From contig NZ_QQVY01000001.1 of NCBI RefSeq assembly GCF_003590715.1, positions 310,001-374,000 of the forward strand: DNA of 64,000 nucleotides, read 5' to 3'. The stretch is from Paracoccus sp. JM45. GTDB taxonomy: Bacteria > Pseudomonadota > Alphaproteobacteria > Rhodobacterales > Rhodobacteraceae. A program made the position numbers and the translations under genes. Of this stretch, positions 18,751 through 26,630 are shown piece after piece. The notes under the pieces are model-generated. The model searched no databases, was not told where the DNA came from, and saw only the letters and a list, made by a program, of their open reading frames with translations. The first letter of the stretch is position 1. Every line of letters begins with the position of its first letter.

Positions 18751-19740
18751 ATGACACCGGACAAACCACGCCGCTTTACCTTCCTGCTGCTGGACCGTTT
18801 CACGATGCTGCCCTTTACGGCGGCCATCGAACCGTTGCGTCTGGCCAACCGTGCTTCAGGGCAATTGCTGTATGATTGGCGGCTGGTGGGCGCGCGGGGC
18901 GATATGTCGGTCTGTTCGAACGGCGCGCGGGTCGTATTGGACGGAGGACTGGACGCAGATGCCCCGCCCCCCGGTCGGGACGAGGTGATCATCGTCTGCG
19001 GTGGCACCGAAATCGCGCGCGAGGCGACCCGTCCGGTTCTGGCATGGCTGCGGCGACAGGCACGGGGCGGGGCCTCGATCGGGGCCGTCTGCACAGGCGC
19101 ATGGATTCTGGCCGAAGCAGGGTTGCTGGAAGGGCGAAAATCCACCATCCACTGGGAAAACCACGATGGTTTTGCCGAGGCTTTCCCGCAGGTCGATTTG
19201 TTCCGTTCGGTCTTTGTGCATGATGGCAACCGGTTGACAGCAGCGGGCGGGACCAGTTCGATCGACCTGATCCTGCATCTAATCGCCGAAAGCCACGGTG
19301 ATGCGCTGGCGGCGGATGTCGCCGACCAGATGTTGCATACGGCGATTCGCACTGATCAGGACCGCCAGCGCCTGTCGATCCCGACGCGCATCGGCGTGCG
19401 CCATCCGCGCCTTGCCGCCGTGATCGCGCGGATGGAGGCGAACCTTGAGGATCCAATCAGCCCCGCGAAACTGGCCACAGACGCGGGCATGTCCACCCGT
19501 CAACTGGAACGGCTGTTCCGGCGATACCTGAACCGCAGTCCGAAACGCTATTACATGGAAACGCGGTTGGCGCGGGCGCGCAATCTGCTGATGCAGACCG
19601 AAATGTCGATTATCGAGATTGCGCTGGCGTCGGGCTTTTCCAGCCCGTCGCATTTTTCGAAATGCTACCGCGCGCAATACGGCAGCACCCCCTATCGCGA
19701 AAGGGGAACATCGGCGTCGATGGCGGTGGTCTGTCCCTAG
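18751..19740 (+). CDS. GlxA-type transcriptional regulator (DJ-1/PfpI plus AraC HTH)
   Basis: A 329-residue regulator with an N-terminal DJ-1/PfpI-like domain (about 5-180; elements IEPLRLANR and GAVCTGAWILAEAGLL around the nucleophile-elbow cysteine) and a C-terminal AraC DNA-binding domain (about 225-325; LATDAGMSTRQLERLFRRYL and IIEIALASGFSSPSHFSKCYR). Family members such as GbdR and CdhR control glycine betaine or carnitine catabolism, but no such genes are adjacent, so the target is unknown. ATG at MTPDKPRRFTF is used because homologous domain sequence starts there. The stop TAG overlaps the convergent ftsY stop in a shared CTAG. Confidence 0.88.
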   Translation: MTPDKPRRFTFLLLDRFTMLPFTAAIEPLRLANRASGQLLYDWRLVGARGDMSVCSNGARVVLDGGLDADAPPPGRDEVIIVCGGTEIAREATRPVLAWLRRQARGGASIGAVCTGAWILAEAGLLEGRKSTIHWENHDGFAEAFPQVDLFRSVFVHDGNRLTAAGGTSSIDLILHLIAESHGDALAADVADQMLHTAIRTDQDRQRLSIPTRIGVRHPRLAAVIARMEANLEDPISPAKLATDAGMSTRQLERLFRRYLNRSPKRYYMETRLARARNLLMQTEMSIIEIALASGFSSPSHFSKCYRAQYGSTPYRERGTSASMAVVCP

Positions 19741-20801
19741 GACAGACCGACCAGCGCGCGGGCAAAGTCCTGCGCGTCGAACGCATCCAGATCGTCGATC
19801 TGTTCACCCACCCCGATGGCATGGATCGGCAGGCCGAAACGGTCGGCCAAGGCCACCAGCACACCGCCCCGCGCCGTGCCGTCCAGCTTGGTCATCACCA
19901 GACCCGAAACATTGGCCAGCTTGCAGAAGGTATCGACCTGGCTCAGCGCGTTCTGACCCGTGGTCGCATCAAGAACCAGCAGCGTGTTATGGGGCGCATC
20001 GGGGTCTTTCTTGCGGATCACACGGACGATCTTGGCCAGTTCCTCCATCAGGTCCTGACGGTTTTGCAGGCGACCGGCGGTGTCGATTAACAGCAGGTCG
20101 GCACCGTCAGCCTCGGCCTTGACCATCGCATCGAAGGCAAGGCTGGCAGGGTCACTGCCCTGCGGCGCAACCATCACCGGCACGCCGGCGCGATCGCCCC
20201 AGATCTGCAACTGTTCGACAGCTGCTGCACGGAAGGTGTCGCCTGCGGCAATCACCACCGATTTTCCCGCCGCCTTGAACTGGCTGGCCAGCTTGCCGAT
20301 GGTTGTCGTCTTGCCTGCGCCATTGACGCCGACAACCAGCACGACTTGGGGTTTCTTGGCGTAAATCGGCAAGGGCCGCGCGACCGGTTGCAGGATGCGG
20401 GCGACTTCGGTGGCCAGCAGCTCTTTCAGCTCGGTCGAGGACACGCGGCGGCCCATGCGGCCTTCGGCGATGTTGGCGGTGACGCGCAAAGCAGTTTCGA
20501 CACCCAGATCGGCCTGGACCAACATGTCCTCCAGCTCCTCCAGCATGTCGTCATCCAGCGCGCGGCGGGGTTCTTCGACCTTTGCCTCGGACCGGCCAAA
20601 CAGGCGACCGACAAGTCCGGGTTGCGGGGCAGGTTTTTGTTCGGGCTGTTCTGGAACCACATCCGGCAGCGCCAGCGGGGTCACCTGCGGGGCAGCGGGG
20701 GCTTCGGGTTGCGGGGTATCGCCCACAATATCGTCAAGATCCGAACCGATCTTTGTCGAAGACCGGCTCAGCCGCTCGCGCAGTTTCGAGAAAAACGCCA
20801 T
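19737..20801 (-). CDS. ftsY: signal recognition particle receptor FtsY
   Basis: GTPase that docks ribosome-SRP complexes at the membrane translocon. The 354-residue protein has a short acidic/proline-rich A region (about 1-60), then the N domain, then the G domain with G1 GVNGAGKTTTIGKLA, the GDTFRAAAVEQL insertion motif, G3 DTAGRLQN, G4 TKLDGTARGG, and the closing GVGEQIDDLDAFDAQDFA. The DARQ/DTFRA pattern distinguishes it from Ffh. The stop overlaps the convergent regulator stop by four bases, with no terminator between them. Confidence 0.96.
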   Translation of the reverse strand: MAFFSKLRERLSRSSTKIGSDLDDIVGDTPQPEAPAAPQVTPLALPDVVPEQPEQKPAPQPGLVGRLFGRSEAKVEEPRRALDDDMLEELEDMLVQADLGVETALRVTANIAEGRMGRRVSSTELKELLATEVARILQPVARPLPIYAKKPQVVLVVGVNGAGKTTTIGKLASQFKAAGKSVVIAAGDTFRAAAVEQLQIWGDRAGVPVMVAPQGSDPASLAFDAMVKAEADGADLLLIDTAGRLQNRQDLMEELAKIVRVIRKKDPDAPHNTLLVLDATTGQNALSQVDTFCKLANVSGLVMTKLDGTARGGVLVALADRFGLPIHAIGVGEQIDDLDAFDAQDFARALVGLS

Positions 20802-20904
20802 GATCCGACCTCATTTAATGCGGGCCGACCCTAGCTGTTTGGCGCGCAAAGGAAAAGCCACCAACGATGGGTTCGGGCGACGGGGCTGCCGCCGCCCGAA
20901 AGTA

Positions 20905-22515
20905 TCAGCCGCGACCTGCGACGATCAGCGATGCCAGATGCAGGGTCGAGGCGTCATGCCCCGGTGCATCCTGACCTTCCAGCAAGGGGGCAACTTTCAG
21001 CGCCAGTTCCTTGCCCAGTTCCACACCCCACTGGTCAAAGCTGTTGATGCCCAGAATCACGCCCTCGACGAAGACGCGATGTTCATACAGCGCGACGATC
21101 TGGCCAAAGACATAAGGCGTCAGCTTGTCGAACAGCAGCGTGGTTGAAGGGCGGTTTCCCGGGAAGACGCGGTGACGTGCCTGACGTTCCAGTTCGTCGC
21201 CGGTCAGACCCTTGGCTTCCATCAGCGCGCGCGCTTCGTCCAGCGTGCGGCCCCGCATCAGCGCCTCGGACTGGGCAAGGCAGTTTGCGGCCAGCAGGAT
21301 GTGGTGATGTGCCAATTCGGGTTCATGGCCATTGGCGGCCAGAATGAATTCGCATGGCACCGGCGTCGTGCCCTGATGGATCAGCTGGTAAAACGCATGC
21401 TGGCCGTTGGTGCCGGGTTCGCCCCAGACGACCGGACCGGACACAACTGCCAGATCGCTGCCGTCCATCGCCACGCGCTTGCCGTTCGATTCCATCTCCA
21501 GCTGCTGCAGATAGGCGGGCAGACGCAGCAGACGGTTGTCATAGGGCAGCACGGCGCGGGTCGGATAGCCGCAAACCTGATGGTTCCAGATGCCGACCAG
21601 AGCCAGCATCACCGGAAGGTTTTCGGCCAAGGGCGCATTGCGGAAATGGGCGTCCATCGCCGCGCCGCCTGCCAGAAACTGGTCAAAGCCTTCGTCGCCA
21701 ATGGCCAGCATCAGCGACAGGCCGATCGGACCCCAGACGGAATAACGGCCCCCGACCCAATCCTCGAACCCGAAGACGCGCGATTGGTCGATGCCGAAGT
21801 CGCCGGTCTTATCAACCGCCGAGGACAGCGCCACGAATTGCGCCGCAGGTTCGGTGACCTTGGCCGCCATCCAGTCGCGGGCGGTTTTGGCGTTGGTCAT
21901 GGTTTCGATGGTGGTGAAGGTCTTAGATGCGACGATCACCAGCGTCGTCGTCGGGTCCAGACCCTTCAGCGTGTCGGCGATATCGGCGCCATCTACGTTG
22001 CTGACGAAATGCGCGCGCGGCCCGTCGTGATAAGGGGCCAGCGCCAGCACCGCCATATAAGGTCCAAGGTCGGACCCGCCGATGCCGATATTAACAATAT
22101 CGGTGATCTTGCCGCCCTGCCCCGTAAAGGCACCCGACCGCACATCGCGCGAAAACGCGGCCATGCGGGCATAGGTGTCGCGCACCGCTGGCATCACGTC
22201 CTGACCGTCAACCGTCACGCTGCCCGACAGGTTGCGCAATGCTGTGTGCAGCACGGCGCGGCCTTCGGTTTCATTGATCTTTTCGCCGGTGAACATCGCC
22301 TCACGACGATCCTCGACCTTGGCATTGCGGGCCAGATCCAGCAGCAGATCGCGGGCCTTGGCATCAATGCTGGTCTTGGACCAGTCGAAGACCAGCCCGT
22401 CAGCATTCGTGCAATAATCGGTCGCACGGGACGCATCGGCGGCGAACAGGCCGTCAATGCGGGTATCGCCCTGCGATTGGCGATGGGATTTCAGAAGGTT
22501 CCAGCTGTCGGACAT
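20905..22515 (-). CDS. pgi: glucose-6-phosphate isomerase
   Basis: Interconverts glucose 6-phosphate and fructose 6-phosphate, feeding the Entner-Doudoroff route and cell-wall precursors. The 536-residue protein carries IGIGGSDLGPYMA, ASKTFTTIETM, the signature GGRYSVWGPIGLS and, near the end, GINSFDQWGVELGK with the active-site lysine; the Glu and His of the active site are in AFYQLIHQGT. The start is the ATG with AAAGGA upstream; an in-frame ATG seven codons earlier overlaps the pgl stop (ATGA) but has no Shine-Dalgarno. Last gene of zwf-pgl-pgi. Confidence 0.95.
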   Translation of the reverse strand: MSDSWNLLKSHRQSQGDTRIDGLFAADASRATDYCTNADGLVFDWSKTSIDAKARDLLLDLARNAKVEDRREAMFTGEKINETEGRAVLHTALRNLSGSVTVDGQDVMPAVRDTYARMAAFSRDVRSGAFTGQGGKITDIVNIGIGGSDLGPYMAVLALAPYHDGPRAHFVSNVDGADIADTLKGLDPTTTLVIVASKTFTTIETMTNAKTARDWMAAKVTEPAAQFVALSSAVDKTGDFGIDQSRVFGFEDWVGGRYSVWGPIGLSLMLAIGDEGFDQFLAGGAAMDAHFRNAPLAENLPVMLALVGIWNHQVCGYPTRAVLPYDNRLLRLPAYLQQLEMESNGKRVAMDGSDLAVVSGPVVWGEPGTNGQHAFYQLIHQGTTPVPCEFILAANGHEPELAHHHILLAANCLAQSEALMRGRTLDEARALMEAKGLTGDELERQARHRVFPGNRPSTTLLFDKLTPYVFGQIVALYEHRVFVEGVILGINSFDQWGVELGKELALKVAPLLEGQDAPGHDASTLHLASLIVAGRG

Positions 22516-22532
22516 CAAGCTATTCCTTTTGG

Positions 22533-23210
22533 TCATTCGGCCCAGTGGACGGTGGCGGCATCAAGGAAGGCACGGATCGGGGCCTCGATCGGGGATAGCT
22601 TCATGGCGCGGTTCAGCGCCTCGCGCTTTTCGGGGCCCATGATCAGCACGTGGATATTGATCGCATCAGCCAGAACCGGACGCGTCAGGGTGATCCGCGG
22701 TTCTTCGGCGCCTTCGGCACGGATGGCCATCAGGGGCGGCGCATTATTCGCCATCGCGGCCTCAAGATGATCGGCACCGGGGAACAGACTGGCGGTGTGC
22801 ATGTCATTGCCCATCCCCAGCAGCGCTACGGTCAACGGCAGATGCGGCTGAAGCCGTTCGGCCAGACTTTCCGTTGCCAGATCGGGCGAGGCATCGCCGG
22901 TATAGAGATCGATGTAATCAGCCGTGAACGCCTTATCCTTCAGCAGGTGACGGCGCAGCAGGCGGGTGTTCGACCGCTTGTGATCGCCATCCACCCAGCG
23001 TTCGTCCCCCAGAACCACGGTCACGCGGCCCCAGTCCAGATCAGCACCGGACAGAGTTTCAAAAACCGGCGCGGGCGACGTTCCGCCCGGCACGCAAAGC
23101 GTCGCGCTGTCATTGCTGCGCAGGTGCTGGGTCAATTGCGAGGCCAGCTGGTCTGCCAATGACAGGGCCAGCATTTCGCGGTCGGGATATTCCTTGAACT
23201 GCATGCTCAT
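22533..23210 (-). CDS. pgl: 6-phosphogluconolactonase
   Basis: Hydrolyses 6-phosphogluconolactone made by Zwf. The 225-residue protein is of the DevB/NagB-like type with LCVPGGTSPAPVFETL, the substrate loop VVLGDERWVDGDHKRSN, the MGNDMHTASLFPG motif and the final NIHVLIMGPEKREAL. GGAGG lies upstream of the chosen ATG, which overlaps the zwf stop (ATGA). A longer in-frame start lies within zwf and is not needed. Confidence 0.94.
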   Translation of the reverse strand: MSMQFKEYPDREMLALSLADQLASQLTQHLRSNDSATLCVPGGTSPAPVFETLSGADLDWGRVTVVLGDERWVDGDHKRSNTRLLRRHLLKDKAFTADYIDLYTGDASPDLATESLAERLQPHLPLTVALLGMGNDMHTASLFPGADHLEAAMANNAPPLMAIRAEGAEEPRITLTRPVLADAINIHVLIMGPEKREALNRAMKLSPIEAPIRAFLDAATVHWAE

Positions 23211-24658
23211 GATCTGATCTCCCTCCAACGGCGGTTGTCACGGTGCATCAGGCGCAACGCTTCTTCCGGCCCCGAGGATCCGGCATCATAGGGTTCCGGC
23301 TTACGCTTGCTGTCTTCCCATGCGTTGATGATGGGATCGGTCCATGCCCAAGCGGCCTCGACCTCGTCTCCGCGCATGAACAGGGTCTGGTTGCCACGGA
23401 TCACATCCATGATCAGACGTTCATAGGCGTCGGGCATATCGGCACCTTCCGGTCCCAAAGCATCGGCAAAGGACATGTCCAGCGGCACCTGCACCAGACG
23501 CATACCGCCCGGACCCGGTTCCTTGATCATGACCTTCATGTTCATGCCTTCATTGGGCTGAAGGCGGATGACCAGTTCATTGGCCTTGGGCGTGCCGCTG
23601 TCGTCAAAAATCGAATGCGGCGGTTCCTTGAACGTGATCGCAATTTCGCTGGTCCGCGACCGCAGCTTCTTGCCGGTGCGCAGATAGAAAGGCGTCCCCT
23701 GCCAGCGCCAGTTCGAGATACGGACCTTCATCGCGACATAGCTTTCGGTGCGCGAATTGGGATCCTCGGAATCCTCGACATAGCCGGTGGTGTCTTCATC
23801 GGCCTGATACTGGCCGCGCACGATATCGGATGTTTCGACCGGTTCCAGCGCGCGGATCACCTTCAGCTTTTCGTCCCGAACGGCATCGGGGTCAAAGTGA
23901 TAGGGCGGCTCCATCGCGATCAGGCACAAAAGCTGCATCATGTGGTTCTGGACCATGTCGCGGATTGCGCCGGACTTGTCATAATAGCTGCCGCGACCGG
24001 CCACGCCGACGGTTTCAGCCACCGTGATCTGGACGTGGTCGATGAATTGCGCGTTCCACAAGGGTTCGAACAGGATGTTCGCAAAGCGCACGGCCATCAG
24101 GTTCTGGACGGTTTCCTTGCCCAGATAATGGTCGATGCGATAGATCTGGTCTTCCTGGAAATGCAGCGCCAGCGTGGCGTTCAGCGCCTTGGCGCTGGCC
24201 AGATCGCGGCCAAAAGGCTTTTCCACAACGATGCGGCTGTTGGCATCGGCGATCTTATGGCCTGCCAGACGTTCGGCGATATCCCCGAACAGGGCCGGTG
24301 CGACCGAGAAATAGAAGGCATGCACCGTGCCGCGCCGCATCCGCGTTTTCAATTCCTTCCAGCCGCCTTCGCCACGCGCATCAATCGCGACATAGCCCAG
24401 CAGTTCAAGGAATTGCGCCAGTTGCGGATCGTCTTCCGACACTTTGGCAAATTCGCAAATGGCCTTGGACGCCTCGACGCGGAAAGCGGCGTCATCCTGT
24501 TCGGTCCTTGCGGCACCGATAATGCGGCTGGTGGTCGGGAACTGCCCGGCCTTGAAGCGCCGGTAAAGCCCGGGCAAAATCTTGCGGTGGGCCAAGTCGC
24601 CCGTAGCGCCAAAGATCACAAGGTCGAAATCTTCGACCGGAATGACACGCGAGACCAT
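23207..24658 (-). CDS. zwf: glucose-6-phosphate 1-dehydrogenase
   Basis: Oxidises glucose 6-phosphate to 6-phosphogluconolactone with NAD(P), the entry to the Entner-Doudoroff and oxidative pentose phosphate pathways. The 483-residue protein has the coenzyme motif VIFGATGDLAHRKILPG, the substrate motif EKPFGRD and the active-site RIDHYLGKETVQNL, and ends in GPEEALRLMHRDNRRW. The ATG is preceded by a strong AAGGAGGA, so the ATG 18 codons upstream is not used. First gene of zwf-pgl-pgi. Its predicted promoter contains the same LacI-type palindrome as edd. Confidence 0.96.
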   Translation of the reverse strand: MVSRVIPVEDFDLVIFGATGDLAHRKILPGLYRRFKAGQFPTTSRIIGAARTEQDDAAFRVEASKAICEFAKVSEDDPQLAQFLELLGYVAIDARGEGGWKELKTRMRRGTVHAFYFSVAPALFGDIAERLAGHKIADANSRIVVEKPFGRDLASAKALNATLALHFQEDQIYRIDHYLGKETVQNLMAVRFANILFEPLWNAQFIDHVQITVAETVGVAGRGSYYDKSGAIRDMVQNHMMQLLCLIAMEPPYHFDPDAVRDEKLKVIRALEPVETSDIVRGQYQADEDTTGYVEDSEDPNSRTESYVAMKVRISNWRWQGTPFYLRTGKKLRSRTSEIAITFKEPPHSIFDDSGTPKANELVIRLQPNEGMNMKVMIKEPGPGGMRLVQVPLDMSFADALGPEGADMPDAYERLIMDVIRGNQTLFMRGDEVEAAWAWTDPIINAWEDSKRKPEPYDAGSSGPEEALRLMHRDNRRWREIRS

Positions 24659-24683
24659 GCTGTCCTCCTTATGGGTGGCTTTC

Positions 24684-24712
24684 GCCATAACTGTTGTTAG
24701 CGTTAACGGCAA
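24684..24712 (-). promoter_or_regulatory. predicted zwf promoter with LacI-type operator
   Basis: On the minus strand a -35-like TTGCCG and a -10-like TATGGC are spaced by 17 bases. The 12-base near-palindrome GTTAACGCTAAC (centre CG, arms GTTA/TAAC) fills the spacer at 24696-24707. The same 12 bases occur in the edd promoter. The palindrome is clear; the promoter hexamers are weak. Confidence 0.7.
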
Positions 24713-24718
24713 TGCGTT

Positions 24719-25258
24719 TCAAGATCGCACCGCTTTGGCCATGCGCGGCAATTGTCCACGTTTCAGCATTTGTACAGGGGTCATATCACCCCCCATAGCC
24801 ACAGCCTTGTCACAAACGGCACCGATAACCTTGGTGACATGGTCGGGGTCTTTTCGGAAAAGGTCCAGCAGGAAGGCATCGGGGTGGACAGCCCGCAGGC
24901 CGATCCCCGCCATCATCCGTTGCGGAAAGTCGCGCAGATTGGCGGTGATGATCACATCTGCATCACCAGCCAATGCCGCCTCGACCACGTGGCGGTCGGT
25001 GGGGTCGGGAAAATCCAGATCAATGGCCCGATCCCCATCATGGGGTTGAACCGCATCGGGAAACCCAAGCCGCAGCAGGGCGATTTCGGCACCGGCGATC
25101 TGCCCCGCATCGGGACCAAGTCGCAGCGCCACATGGCGCCACTCCTCTAATATCCGTTCCGACCACAAGGGGGTGAAGCGGCCATCTGCGGCAAGATCGC
25201 ACAGGATCTCGCGCAGGATGGTCGGGAACAACACACAGGCGTCCAGAACGGCGCGCAT
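24719..25258 (-). CDS. PIN-domain protein
   Basis: A 179-residue protein with the PIN ribonuclease-like fold: the first acidic residue is in AVLDACVLFP, further acids are in ILEEWRH and DFPDPTDRHVVEAALAGDAD, and the C-terminal pattern IITANLRDFP is typical. PIN proteins are often VapC toxins, but no antitoxin-like gene is beside it and it is longer than most VapCs. Its ATG overlaps the stop of the RlmI-like methyltransferase gene by one base, so it is probably co-transcribed with it and may act on RNA. It ends just upstream of the zwf promoter. Confidence 0.8.
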   Translation of the reverse strand: MRAVLDACVLFPTILREILCDLAADGRFTPLWSERILEEWRHVALRLGPDAGQIAGAEIALLRLGFPDAVQPHDGDRAIDLDFPDPTDRHVVEAALAGDADVIITANLRDFPQRMMAGIGLRAVHPDAFLLDLFRKDPDHVTKVIGAVCDKAVAMGGDMTPVQMLKRGQLPRMAKAVRS

Positions 25259-26451
25259 CAATCCAGCCGGAAGAACAGCGACTTGAGGTAGCCGGTTTCC
25301 GCCAGCTGCGGCAACGTCGGGTGGTCGGGGCCTGCCTGACCCGAATGGATCAGAACGCCGCGACGCCCGCCACGGCCGATACCGCGCGCGCTGGAGTTGC
25401 GGAAGGCGGTCAGATCGGCGGCATGCGAACAGCTGCACAGCCCCAAATATCCACCCGGCGACACCAAAGGTGCAGCCAGTTTGGCAACACGCTCATACGC
25501 ACGCAGACCGGCGTCCAGCGCCGATTTCGACGGCGCGAATGCGGGGGGATCGCAGATCACGACATCGAACTGTCGTCCCTGTTCGGCCAGCGTTTCCAGT
25601 GCCTTGAAGGCATCCGACTGCATGGTTTCAAAGCGGCCGGTGGCACCCATCGCTTCGGCACCGCCGACGGCCAGCTTCAGCGCAGGCGCGCTGCCGTCCA
25701 CGGCGGTTGCATGGGTCGCACCTGCGGCCAATGCTGCCAGACCGAAACCGCCGACATGGCTGAAAACATCCAGAACGGTCGCGCCTTTGGACAGGCGCTG
25801 TGCAAAAGCGTGGTTGGGGCGCTGGTCATAGAACAGGCCGGTCTTCTGACCGCCCATCATATCCGCCAGATAGATCGCGCCGTTCATCGACACCTGCACC
25901 GGCGCGTCGGGCGCATCGCCGCGCAACACATCCATGCGTTCGGCCAGACCTTCCAGCCCGCGCGCACGGCCCTGACCGTTGGCGATGACGGTCTTGACGC
26001 CCACAACCTCGACCAGCGCATCGGCGATATCCTGCGCCATATTGTCGGACCATGCCGCATTGGGCTGCATCACGACGGCATCGCCAAAGCGGTCGACGAT
26101 CAGGCCGGGAAGGCCGTCAGCCTCGGCGTGGACAAGACGATAGAAGGGTTCGTCGTAAAGACGGGTCCGCATTTCCAACGCGCGGGTCAGCTTGGCACGC
26201 AGCCATGCGCCGTCGATCTGCGCATCGGGGTCAAGGTCCATGACCCGACCGATGATTTTGGACACGGGGTTGACGGTCACCAGACCCAAGGGGCGGCGTT
26301 CAGCATCCTCTAGGACGGCAAAGCCGCCTGCTGGCAGGGCCTTGGTGCGGCGATCCAGCACGGCCTCATCAGCAAAGACCCACGGGAATCCGTGACGGAT
26401 TGCCTGAGGCTTCGATTTCGGACGCAAGCGGATGACGGGCAGATCATTCAT
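25258..26451 (-). CDS. RlmI-like class I SAM-dependent rRNA methyltransferase
   Basis: A 397-residue enzyme with an N-terminal PUA domain (about 1-80, RLRPKSKPQAIRHGFPWVFADEA region), a central domain with GLPGLIVDRFGD and GQKTGLFYDQRPN, and a C-terminal SAM domain with VLDVFSHVGGFGLAALAAGA and the catalytic-loop CDPPAFA. This matches RlmI-type 23S rRNA cytosine-5 methyltransferases; whether it modifies the same base is an inference. The start is the ATG at MNDLPVIRLRP. The gene lies between zwf and edd, with the PIN gene directly downstream. Confidence 0.87.
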   Translation of the reverse strand: MNDLPVIRLRPKSKPQAIRHGFPWVFADEAVLDRRTKALPAGGFAVLEDAERRPLGLVTVNPVSKIIGRVMDLDPDAQIDGAWLRAKLTRALEMRTRLYDEPFYRLVHAEADGLPGLIVDRFGDAVVMQPNAAWSDNMAQDIADALVEVVGVKTVIANGQGRARGLEGLAERMDVLRGDAPDAPVQVSMNGAIYLADMMGGQKTGLFYDQRPNHAFAQRLSKGATVLDVFSHVGGFGLAALAAGATHATAVDGSAPALKLAVGGAEAMGATGRFETMQSDAFKALETLAEQGRQFDVVICDPPAFAPSKSALDAGLRAYERVAKLAAPLVSPGGYLGLCSCSHAADLTAFRNSSARGIGRGGRRGVLIHSGQAGPDHPTLPQLAETGYLKSLFFRLD

Positions 26452-26576
26452 TGGAAAAAATCCTTTCGCGGCTGATCTGACATGTGACCCGCCTTCGCAC
26501 AAGGCGCGCCACCTAGCTTTGATCGGAAAATATACGATGATCGACCATCTAGCGACACGATAATCACAGGCAATGG

Positions 26577-26605
26577 TTGAACCGTTAACGCTAACGGACT
26601 ATAGT
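26577..26605 (+). promoter_or_regulatory. edd promoter with LacI-type operator in the spacer
   Basis: A strong sigma-70-like promoter: -35 TTGAAC, a 17-base spacer and -10 TATAGT. The spacer holds GTTAACGCTAAC at 26584-26595, the same 12-base palindrome as in the zwf promoter. A regulator bound there would block RNA polymerase. In Rhodobacter sphaeroides the LacI-family protein CceR is known to control Entner-Doudoroff genes through a similar palindrome; identity with CceR here is an inference. Confidence 0.82.
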
Positions 26606-26630
26606 AGGTCAAACCCAAAGGAGGCCAGCC

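Noticed and set aside
20872..20900. Terminator after pgi
   Set aside because: The stem is good (8 bp perfect, extended with one mismatch), but no T-run follows in the minus-strand direction, so I did not list it as a terminator.
24719..25258. Toxin-antitoxin module
   Set aside because: Only a PIN protein is present; no antitoxin candidate in the operon, which instead holds an rRNA methyltransferase.
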